A stretch of DNA of 6,048 nt, from NCBI GenBank assembly GCA_016206405.1, contig JACQRQ010000243.1, positions 1 to 6,048 of the forward strand. The letters are read 5' to 3'. A model generated the notes under the pieces. The model was given only the letters and a program-made list of their open reading frames with translations, made no database searches and was not told the origin of the DNA. Of the stretch, positions 1 to 5,372 are shown one piece after another; the stretch's first letter is position 1, and the number at the start of each line of letters is the position of its first letter. This DNA comes from Elusimicrobiota bacterium. GTDB taxonomy: Bacteria; Elusimicrobiota; Elusimicrobia; O2-12-FULL-59-9. The position numbers and the translations under genes are program-made.

Positions 1-1062
1 CAGTATCCCTGGTCGGTGCGGCTGAAGGCGGTCTTGCCGTTATGGATGCCGTGGATCGAGAAACGCTGGGTGCTGGACCGGCACGAGGAGAAGCTCTTGC
101 TGGCCATGAGCCCTGCGACCAACGACCGCCGGCTGGCGTCCTACAAACGCGAACGCAGCCGGAAAATCTACGGGAAGACCAAGCCAGGGCGGTGGCTGCG
201 GCAGACGATCCCGATTCAGACCGAATCCTGGGAAGTGCCGGAGCCTGGGTGGCTGGAGATTGACACGGTGAGCCATTCTGGAGCCTCTGCCGAAGGGCTG
301 TTTGCCTACACCGTCAATGCGACGGACCTATTCTCGGGCTGGGTAGAATGCCGGGCGATTTTGGGCAAGGGTTCCGCCGAAGTTGTTGCGGCCCTCCAGG
401 AAATGCGCCAGGCGGCGCCCTTCGAGCTCAAGGGGCTCGACAGCGACAATGGTGAGGAATTCATCAACTGGCATCTCAATAGTTACTGTCGCGACAAGGG
501 CATTCAGCGCTTTCGCAGCCGACCTTACAAGAAAGACGACCAGGCCCACATTGAGCAGAAAAATTGGACCCATGTTCGGAAGCTGGTCGGTTGGGACCGC
601 TACGATACGCAGATGTCGGTGGACGCTCTCAACGACCTTTACCGCAATGAGTGGAGGCTGTTTTGCAATCTCTATCTGCCTTCGGTTAAATTGGCCCGAA
701 AGATACGGGTGGGTTCCCGGATTAAGCGGGTCTATGAGGAAGCGAAAACGCCTCTGGACCGGCTGCTTGGATTAGGCAAGGGAAATCTTGTGAAACTTGA
801 AGCATTGCGGCGTCTTCGAGAGAAGACCGATCCTTTCGAGCTTTCCGCGATCATTGATAAGAAACTGGCAAGGATTTGGTCTCTGGCATCCAAGGCAAGC
901 CTTCGGTTGGTGGAGAAACCGCACGTACGCAAGCGTCCCTACTGGGAGCCACGATCTGGAGACTACCAACTGTCGCCAGCACTGTTTCTACCTTATCGCA
1001 ACATCCAGATGAGCCGGATCCGCAGCCAGTGGGCCAAGGGAAGAATGCTGGGCACGAATTGA
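1..1062 (+). CDS. Integrase-type (DDE, rve fold) transposase, 5' end outside the window
   Basis: This protein would cut and rejoin the ends of its insertion sequence. The frame is open from base 1, so the GTG at 16 is probably internal and the N-terminal helix-turn-helix part lies upstream. Counting from GTG 16, the catalytic core is visible: Asp83 in WLEIDTVSHSG, Asp144 in LDSDNGEEF and Glu180 in DQAHIEQKNW, with 35 residues between the second Asp and the Glu (DD35E). The block SRPYKKDDQAHIEQKNWTHVR is typical of a widespread group of rve-superfamily transposases annotated as integrase catalytic region proteins. The C-terminus looks complete and ends at TGA 1060-1062. No frameshift is seen, so the visible part may be functional. 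It is the only mobility gene here and runs towards the radical SAM cluster. I do not assign an IS family name. Confidence 0.88.
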   Translation, partial: QYPWSVRLKAVLPLWMPWIEKRWVLDRHEEKLLLAMSPATNDRRLASYKRERSRKIYGKTKPGRWLRQTIPIQTESWEVPEPGWLEIDTVSHSGASAEGLFAYTVNATDLFSGWVECRAILGKGSAEVVAALQEMRQAAPFELKGLDSDNGEEFINWHLNSYCRDKGIQRFRSRPYKKDDQAHIEQKNWTHVRKLVGWDRYDTQMSVDALNDLYRNEWRLFCNLYLPSVKLARKIRVGSRIKRVYEEAKTPLDRLLGLGKGNLVKLEALRRLREKTDPFELSAIIDKKLARIWSLASKASLRLVEKPHVRKRPYWEPRSGDYQLSPALFLPYRNIQMSRIRSQWAKGRMLGTN

Positions 1063-1160
1063 TGGATAAAAATAACACAAACAGTCAACGCAACGGCTTA
1101 TCCTTCGGTGATCTTTTTAAATGAGTTGACACGGCGATGGCCTCGCCCAAGAAGCCGCCC

Positions 1161-1188
1161 TTGGCAAAAACGTTGCAAAGGTTTTAGT
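1161..1188 (+). promoter_or_regulatory. Weak candidate sigma-70-type promoter for the hxsB tandem
   Basis: TTGGCA (1161-1166) matches five of six -35 consensus bases. TTTAGT (1183-1188) matches four of six -10 bases, with a 16-bp spacer. It would start transcription about 40 bases before ATG 1234. This is the best match in the gap but is weak, and it assumes a housekeeping sigma factor like that of E. coli. Confidence 0.25.
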
Positions 1189-1216
1189 TTATGCCGAACC
1201 CATTCGCCCATCTCTC

Positions 1217-1222
1217 AGGGAG
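1217..1222 (+). promoter_or_regulatory. Ribosome binding site for the upstream HxsB-like gene
   Basis: AGGGAG lies 11 bases before ATG 1234. It supports this start over the in-frame ATG at 1108, whose extra 42 codons read through presumed insertion-element sequence and resemble nothing in the paralogue. Confidence 0.6.
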
Positions 1223-1233
1223 ACTCCGCTTTA

Positions 1234-2646
1234 ATGCCGCGGCTCGAAAATCTTAGGGCCATCAACAAGAAGCAAGTCAGCCCCTGTTATTTCCGGAAGT
1301 TGAAAACCGGGTTTCTGCTGACCAACGATCTGGGGCGGCATTGCCTCTTGAGTCCTTTGGAAGTCCAGCGCTACCTGCGCGGCAAGGTCGCAAAAAACAC
1401 CGTCCTGTACGCGCGCCTGCAAACCGGCGGATTTCTCAAGACAGGGCTCAATTTCGGACGCTGCGTAGAGGAATGGAAAAAAAAGCACGCCTATTTTTGG
1501 TTTCGCGGGCCGGGGCTTCACCGCATCGCCGTCACGGCGCGCGGCGGCGATATGAGCCTGGAGACGGCCGCAAAAGTGGTGGATAGGATTTTTCAGGCTC
1601 CCAACCCCTCCGTGTCGGTCGAATTTCTGGGCGGCGAGCCTCTCGGCAACTGGCCGGCGGTCCGTTTCATCATCGAGAAATCCCTGGAAAGAGCCGAAAA
1701 ATGCGGCAAACGGCTCCGCTTTATCCTCGCCTCCGACCTCAATTGGATGGATGAGAAAAAACTGCAATATCTGCTGGGCGCCGGAGTCCGGCTCCGCATT
1801 CCTTTGGATGGCCCTCAGGACCTGCATGACCGCAACCGGGCGTTGCTGGGAGGATGCGGCTTCGAACACGTGGAGCGCTGGTGGACGGAAATTCTGCGGC
1901 ACACTTCCATCCCGAGCGCCCGCCCCAACGGCTGGGCCCAAATTACCCGATTCTCCCTGGGCCGGCCAGAAGAAATCATCGACACCTACGTCAAATTGGG
2001 CGCGCGCAGCATTGAGCTGCGCCCCCTGAGCCCCATCGGCTTGACGCCGCAAACCTGGGACGCCGCGGGCGTGACCCCGCAGGAGGTTGTGGATTTCTAC
2101 CGGAGGGCTTTGGATCATATTCTTCTTTTAAATTCGCGGAAGCAAGGCCTTCATTTATCGGAGAAGACGGCGAAAATGTTTTTGATCAAAATTCTACGGC
2201 AAGAATGTTCCGACCCGCCGGACGTGCGCTCGCCTTGCGGCGCGGGCGTCGGGCAAATAGCCTATGACTGGGACGGCTCTATTTTCACCTGCGACGAGGG
2301 CCGAAGGCTGGGCTGCATGGGAGACGAGGCCTTTAAAATCGGCGCCGTGGACACCGGTAGCTACGCGGAAACGGTGGGACATCCCACCGTCCGCGCCATG
2401 GCGATGGCCTCCACTCTCGAAAACCAGCCTCAATGCTCGCTTTGCGCCTACAAGCCGTTTTGCGGGGTGTGTCCGGTTTACAATTACGCGGGTCAGTCGG
2501 ATCTATTCGGCAATATGCCTTCCAACCCGCGTTGCCGCATTCACATGGGAATACTCGACGCCTTGTTTGAAAAATTCACAAACAAACGATTTAAAGTGGT
2601 CTTTGACGCCTGGGTCGCCCAAAACAAGGGGGAACCTCTCTATTAA
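1234..2646 (+). CDS. HxsB-like SPASM protein that has lost the radical SAM CxxxCxxC motif (likely pseudoenzyme)
   Basis: This 470-residue protein is a clear paralogue of the next gene (HxsB, 497 aa). By hand I count 84 identities in 116 aligned residues of the C-terminal part, from SPCGAG to FEKF. HxsB normally binds a 4Fe-4S cluster through CxxxCxxC just after the GPGLH segment. Here GPGLHRIAVTAR (residues 92-103) runs through Gly104-Gly105 straight into DMSLETAAKVV, so 20 residues including all three cysteines are replaced by two. The GGEP motif (133-136) and all seven C-terminal cluster cysteines remain (335, 353, 401, 404, 410, 413, 434). Some barrel positions also differ: SNL is SDL at 167-169, and CTSLDGP is RIPLDGP at 188-194. 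It cannot be an ordinary radical SAM enzyme. The open frame and conserved C-terminus suggest a retained role, perhaps binding substrate or partnering the active copy, though a young pseudogene or assembly error is possible. The start is chosen by its ribosome binding site and the paralogue alignment. Confidence 0.88.
   Translation: MPRLENLRAINKKQVSPCYFRKLKTGFLLTNDLGRHCLLSPLEVQRYLRGKVAKNTVLYARLQTGGFLKTGLNFGRCVEEWKKKHAYFWFRGPGLHRIAVTARGGDMSLETAAKVVDRIFQAPNPSVSVEFLGGEPLGNWPAVRFIIEKSLERAEKCGKRLRFILASDLNWMDEKKLQYLLGAGVRLRIPLDGPQDLHDRNRALLGGCGFEHVERWWTEILRHTSIPSARPNGWAQITRFSLGRPEEIIDTYVKLGARSIELRPLSPIGLTPQTWDAAGVTPQEVVDFYRRALDHILLLNSRKQGLHLSEKTAKMFLIKILRQECSDPPDVRSPCGAGVGQIAYDWDGSIFTCDEGRRLGCMGDEAFKIGAVDTGSYAETVGHPTVRAMAMASTLENQPQCSLCAYKPFCGVCPVYNYAGQSDLFGNMPSNPRCRIHMGILDALFEKFTNKRFKVVFDAWVAQNKGEPLY
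1540..1551 (+). other. Site of the missing radical SAM motif (in-frame 54-base loss relative to hxsB)
   Basis: CGC-GGC-GGC-GAT here aligns with CGC (2984-2986) and GAC (3047-3049) of the downstream copy, which are separated there by 60 bases (2987-3046). Six bases occupy the place of sixty, so the net loss is 54 bases and the frame is kept. Confidence 0.85.
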
Positions 2647-2654
2647 GGAAGGGA
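2645..2654 (+). promoter_or_regulatory. Strong ribosome binding site of hxsB overlapping the upstream stop codon
   Basis: AAGGAAGGGA begins inside the TAA (2644-2646) of the preceding gene, and its GGAAGGG core ends six bases before ATG 2660. This decides the start of hxsB and indicates one transcript with coupled translation of the two paralogues. Confidence 0.8.
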
Positions 2655-2659
2655 ACCCC

Positions 2660-4153
2660 ATGCAGCGCGTAGAAAGCACAAAAAAGAATCTCCTCAATAA
2701 TTCGCGCCTTTCGGCCTCCGGAAATCTCGGAGCAGCCTATTTCCGGAAAATTAGATCCCAGTATTTGCTCACCAACGATTTGGGACACCATTGCCTTCTG
2801 CGCCCCAAGGAACTCCAGCGCTATCTCAGCGGCCAAGTGGAGGAAGGAGGCCTTCTCCATAAACGGCTGAAGAAAAGCGGTTTTTTCAATTCCGCCGCCG
2901 ACGATTCTGCCGGACAATGGCAAAAGAAACATGCTTATCTCTGGCAGCGCGGGCCGGGGCTTCACATCGTGGTAGTCACGCTACGCTGCAACCACAAATG
3001 CCTCTATTGCCAGGCAAGCCCCGCGAACATGCGAGACCGCTCCACCGACATGACTTTGGAAACGGCCGCAAAGGTGGTCGAGCGCATTTTCGCAACGCCC
3101 AATCCGACCATATCAATCGAATTTCAGGGCGGCGAGCCGCTGGCCAACTGGCCGGCCGTGCGCTTTATCATCGAGCGGGCGCTGGAACTCAATCATCAAT
3201 TTAGAAAACGCCTGCAAATCGGGCTGGTATCCAATCTGAGCTTGATGGACCCGGAAAAACTGGAGTTCCTGCTGGAAAAGAGGGTGAGCTTCTGCACCTC
3301 TTTAGACGGCCCGGAGGATTTGCACAACCGCAACCGCGTTTACACCGGGGGATCCAGTTATTCGGAGGCGGCGCGCTGGTGGCGTGTGATCATGCGAAAA
3401 ACAGCGAGGCGAAAGTACAGAATCGACGGCCTGACGACGGTCACCCGCTTTTCCTTGAGCCGCGCCCGAGATATCGTCAATACCTATAAGGCATTGGGCG
3501 CGCGGGGGGTTTACCTGCGCCCGCTAAGCCCTTTGGGCTTGGCCCGCAATACATGGGGCGCGATCGGTTATTCCCCGAATGAGTTTGCGGAATTTTACCG
3601 ATCCGCTCTGGACTACATCTTGGAGTTGAATCTCAATAAATCCGGAGGCATCTTTGTGGAGCAAACGGCGAAGATGTTTCTAACCAAAATCCTCCTTCGC
3701 GAGGACCCTAATCAATTGGACGTGCGCTCGCCCTGCGGCGCGGGCATAGGACAAATGGCTTACAATTTCGATGGAGCCGTATTCACCTGTGATGAGGGGA
3801 GAATGCTCAGCCGCATGGGGGATGATTCCTTCAGGATCGGCTCGGTCGCGGCCGGCAGTTACGCGGAAGCGGTCGGGCATCCCGCCGTCAAGGCCATGGC
3901 GGTCGCCTCCTGCCTGGACAATCAGCCGCAGTGCTCGCTGTGCGCTTACAAGCCTTATTGCGGCGTCTGCCCCATCTACAACTACGTCGTGCAAGCCGAT
4001 ATTTTTGGAAACATGCCTTCCAATGCGCGCTGCCGCACCTACATGGGAATATTGGATTATCTTTTTGAGAAGCTGCAGCGGAAGCGCTGCCGGCAGGTTT
4101 TTCAGCGCTGGGTGACGCAAGACAAGCGGGGCCGCCCCTACAAGCAAGGCTAG
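2660..4153 (+). CDS. hxsB: His-Xaa-Ser system radical SAM maturase HxsB
   Basis: HxsB is a cytoplasmic radical SAM/SPASM enzyme presumed to modify the His-Xaa-Ser repeat peptide HxsA. The exact reaction is not something I can state. The 497-residue protein has the family layout. An N-terminal region carries YFRKIRSQYLLTNDLGHHCLL (27-47). The radical SAM core is LHIVVVTLRCNHKCLYC, with Cys110, Cys114 and Cys117 binding the catalytic cluster. The SAM-binding segment EFQGGEP follows (154-160), then barrel motifs VSNLSLMD and CTSLDGPEDLH. The SPASM-like C-terminus has SPCGAGIGQ, FTCDEG, CSLCAYKPYCGVCPIYNY and ARC (cysteines 359, 377, 425, 428, 434, 437, 458), expected to hold auxiliary iron-sulfur clusters. 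It lies 13 bases after its inactive-looking paralogue. The stop TAG (4151-4153) takes its last two bases from a foldback repeat, so the original C-terminus may have been longer. The family call rests on recognised motifs. Partners hxsA, hxsC and hxsD are not visible. Confidence 0.9.
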   Translation: MQRVESTKKNLLNNSRLSASGNLGAAYFRKIRSQYLLTNDLGHHCLLRPKELQRYLSGQVEEGGLLHKRLKKSGFFNSAADDSAGQWQKKHAYLWQRGPGLHIVVVTLRCNHKCLYCQASPANMRDRSTDMTLETAAKVVERIFATPNPTISIEFQGGEPLANWPAVRFIIERALELNHQFRKRLQIGLVSNLSLMDPEKLEFLLEKRVSFCTSLDGPEDLHNRNRVYTGGSSYSEAARWWRVIMRKTARRKYRIDGLTTVTRFSLSRARDIVNTYKALGARGVYLRPLSPLGLARNTWGAIGYSPNEFAEFYRSALDYILELNLNKSGGIFVEQTAKMFLTKILLREDPNQLDVRSPCGAGIGQMAYNFDGAVFTCDEGRMLSRMGDDSFRIGSVAAGSYAEAVGHPAVKAMAVASCLDNQPQCSLCAYKPYCGVCPIYNYVVQADIFGNMPSNARCRTYMGILDYLFEKLQRKRCRQVFQRWVTQDKRGRPYKQG

Positions 4154-4175
4154 TGCTGCGACCGGATAATAGTGC
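4152..4175 (+). repeat. Left terminal inverted repeat of the foldback element
   Basis: Twenty perfect bases followed by one mismatch and three matches to the right arm. The first two bases complete the TAG stop codon of hxsB. Confidence 0.85.
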
Positions 4176-4200
4176 ATGTTTTGGAGGCCCTAGCCTGCGA

Positions 4201-4265
4201 CGATTTCAAGGCGCAACGAGCGAGCAGAGCGGTGGCTCTGTGAGCGAGGCGCAACGTAGAAATCG
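4201..4265 (+). repeat. Left side hairpin inside the foldback element
   Basis: CGATTTC (4201-4207) pairs with GAAATCG (4259-4265). Near the same centre CAGAGC (4225-4230) pairs with GCTCTG (4235-4240) around loop GGTG. Between the stems, GGCGCAACG and GAGCGAG each occur twice as direct copies in mirrored order, leaving an unpaired internal part. Confidence 0.65.
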
Positions 4266-4293
4266 GCCGGGATCGGGCCTCCCCTCTCCAAGG

Positions 4294-4320
4294 AGTTTCG
4301 CTGATCATGGCAGCGAAACT
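4294..4320 (+). repeat. Central perfect hairpin of the foldback element
   Basis: A 10-bp perfect stem, AGTTTCGCTG and CAGCGAAACT, encloses ATCATGG. It has no U-run after it, so it is not a classical intrinsic terminator, but the full fold could still affect transcript stability or elongation. Confidence 0.8.
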
Positions 4321-4374
4321 TATCATGGAAGGGGCCGGGCGCTTTTAACCCCCGGGCGTCGTTGCTCGTCGCTT

Positions 4375-4391
4375 GCATACAACTAGTATGC
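4375..4391 (+). repeat. Right side hairpin inside the foldback element
   Basis: GCATAC (4375-4380) pairs with GTATGC (4386-4391) around AACTA. Its centre, 4383, mirrors the left side hairpin (centre about 4232.5) to within about two bases across the element centre 4307. Confidence 0.65.
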
Positions 4392-4442
4392 GCGCTCCTC
4401 GCGTCTTGCCGGAGGCTAAAACCGACCGGCCAATACGCGCAA

Positions 4443-4462
4443 TATTATCCGGTCGCAGCACT
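4443..4462 (-). repeat. Right terminal inverted repeat of the foldback element
   Basis: Exact reverse complement of 4152-4171. It also forms a local alternative hairpin, GACCGG (4424-4429) with CCGGTC (4449-4454), enclosing AATA and TATT. Confidence 0.85.
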
Positions 4463-4475
4463 GGTGTTCTAGAAC

Positions 4476-5372
4476 ATGGACCGCGTTGATCTTAAGCTGG
4501 GATTTGCCTGCAACAATAGATGCCATTTCTGCGTCCAAGGCGACAAAAGACTCAGGTTCCCGGCGCGCAGCATGGCGCAGATCGCCGCCAATCTTTCGGA
4601 AGGCCTGCAACGGGGATGCCGTGATTTGGTCTTGACCGGAGGCGAACCGACGGTTCACAAGACTTTGCTCGGAACCATCCGGCTGGCAAAAAAGCTGGGC
4701 TACCGCGTCATCCAGGTGCAGTCCAACGGCCGCATGTTCTTCTATGAAAAATTTTGCGGGGAATTGATCGCGGCGGGAGCGACCGAGTTTTCGCCCTCCA
4801 TCCACGGCTCCACGCCTAAGATTCACGACGCCCTCACTCAGGCGCCGGGGAGCTTCGCGCAAACGCTCGGAGGAATTCAAACCCTCAAAGCCATGCGGCA
4901 AACCGTGATCGTGAACACGGTCATCACCGAGTCGAACTTCAAGGACCTTCCCAATTTGGCCCGCCTCCTGGTTTCCTCAGGGGTTGACCAATTCCAATTC
5001 GCCTTCGTGCACATCTTGGGCAGCGCGGCCAAAAACCGGGCTTGGCTGGTTCCGCGAATGCGCCAAATCATGCCCTATGTCCACGCGGGTCTGGACATCG
5101 GACTGAAAGCCGGGGTACGCTGCATGACCGAAGCCATTCCCTATTGCATGATGCCGGGCTATGAGGACTGCGTGGCCGAGCGAATCATTCCCGAGACGAC
5201 CGTCTATGACGCTGAGCAGACGACCGAAAGCTACACCGCTTACCGGATTGGGCGGGGAAAGTCGAAGGGACCCCGCTGTCGTCAATGCCGCTATGAACCG
5301 TCCTGCGAAGGACCGTGGAGGGAATATCCGCAGATGTACGGCTGGAGCGAGTTTAAACCCGTTTTGAAATGA
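4476..5372 (+). CDS. Radical SAM protein with cysteine-rich C-terminus (peptide-modification type, substrate unknown)
   Basis: This 298-residue protein begins almost directly with the radical SAM motif FACNNRCHFC (Cys12, Cys16, Cys19) followed by QGDKR. LVLTGGEPTVHK (51-62) is the SAM-binding GGEP segment, and VQSNGRMFF and EFSPSIHGSTPKIHD follow as barrel motifs. The C-terminal region has Cys216, Cys224, Cys232 and then CRQCRYEPSC (268, 271, 277), a spacing like a SPASM or twitch auxiliary cluster site. I recognise the fold and likely enzyme class but not a named family. It does not look like HxsC, the usual second radical SAM enzyme of His-Xaa-Ser systems. ATG 4476 is the first usable start because an in-frame TAG lies at 4470-4472. 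No good ribosome binding site precedes it, and the foldback element ends 13 bases upstream, so its original leader may have been displaced. The stop overlaps the next start as ATGA. Confidence 0.85.
   Translation: MDRVDLKLGFACNNRCHFCVQGDKRLRFPARSMAQIAANLSEGLQRGCRDLVLTGGEPTVHKTLLGTIRLAKKLGYRVIQVQSNGRMFFYEKFCGELIAAGATEFSPSIHGSTPKIHDALTQAPGSFAQTLGGIQTLKAMRQTVIVNTVITESNFKDLPNLARLLVSSGVDQFQFAFVHILGSAAKNRAWLVPRMRQIMPYVHAGLDIGLKAGVRCMTEAIPYCMMPGYEDCVAERIIPETTVYDAEQTTESYTAYRIGRGKSKGPRCRQCRYEPSCEGPWREYPQMYGWSEFKPVLK

Larger units (their letters stand above)
1063..1233. other. Intergenic region with the probable downstream end of the insertion element
   Basis: There is no convincing gene in these 171 bases. 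The first part (to about 1135) is AT-richer than its surroundings and probably holds the right end of the insertion element. The left end is outside the window, so the terminal repeat cannot be paired and the boundary is not fixed. A short inverted pair, GTCAAC (1084-1089) and GTTGAC (1125-1130), lies here. A TTGACA box at 1126-1131 points outward towards the next gene but has no good -10 at the usual distance. Confidence 0.45.
4152..4462. mobile_element. Foldback, MITE-like 311-bp repeat with 20-bp terminal inverted repeats
   Basis: The left end AGTGCTGCGACCGGATAATA (4152-4171) is the exact reverse complement of 4443-4462. The match goes on for TGC after one mismatch. A perfect 10-bp stem (AGTTTCGCTG 4294-4303, CAGCGAAACT 4311-4320) with a 7-base loop sits exactly at the centre, 4307, so the whole element is one long imperfect palindrome. 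Both halves carry side hairpins at nearly mirrored places. No protein is supported inside; a short frame through it is explained by the repeat. There is no clear target duplication (left flank GGCT, right flank GGTG). It fills the whole gap between hxsB and the next radical SAM gene. It is most likely a non-autonomous element moved by a transposase elsewhere. A structured RNA or transcript-processing element is the alternative. Confidence 0.8.

Noticed and set aside
1108..1233. N-terminal extension of 42 codons for the upstream HxsB-like gene from ATG 1108
   Set aside because: It reads through presumed insertion-element end sequence with basic low-quality residues, has no counterpart in the paralogue, and ATG 1234 has its own ribosome binding site.
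1191..1256. A 21-residue open frame just before the upstream HxsB-like gene, considered as a leader or substrate peptide
   Set aside because: It lacks a ribosome binding site, overlaps the real start in another frame and has no His-Xaa-Ser pattern or other RiPP-like feature.
1231..2118. A 295-codon open frame on the - strand
   Set aside because: It is antisense to the conserved HxsB-like gene, shows no recognisable motifs, and is a common effect of GC-rich codon use.
2264..2659. Long upstream extension of the hxsB frame back to 2264
   Set aside because: It overlaps the conserved SPASM region of the preceding gene in another frame. ATG 2660 has a strong ribosome binding site and gives the expected N-terminus.
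4294..4345. Intrinsic terminator after hxsB from the central hairpin
   Set aside because: The 10-bp stem is not followed by a T-run on either strand, and it sits at the symmetry centre of a repeat, which explains it better.
4153..4386. A 77-codon open frame inside the foldback element
   Set aside because: It lies wholly in palindromic repeat sequence and has no start signal or protein-like composition.
4476..5372. Assignment of the third radical SAM gene as HxsC
   Set aside because: The sequence around its cluster motif (FACNNRCHFCVQGDKR) and the following motifs do not look like HxsC, so only the general radical SAM class is given.
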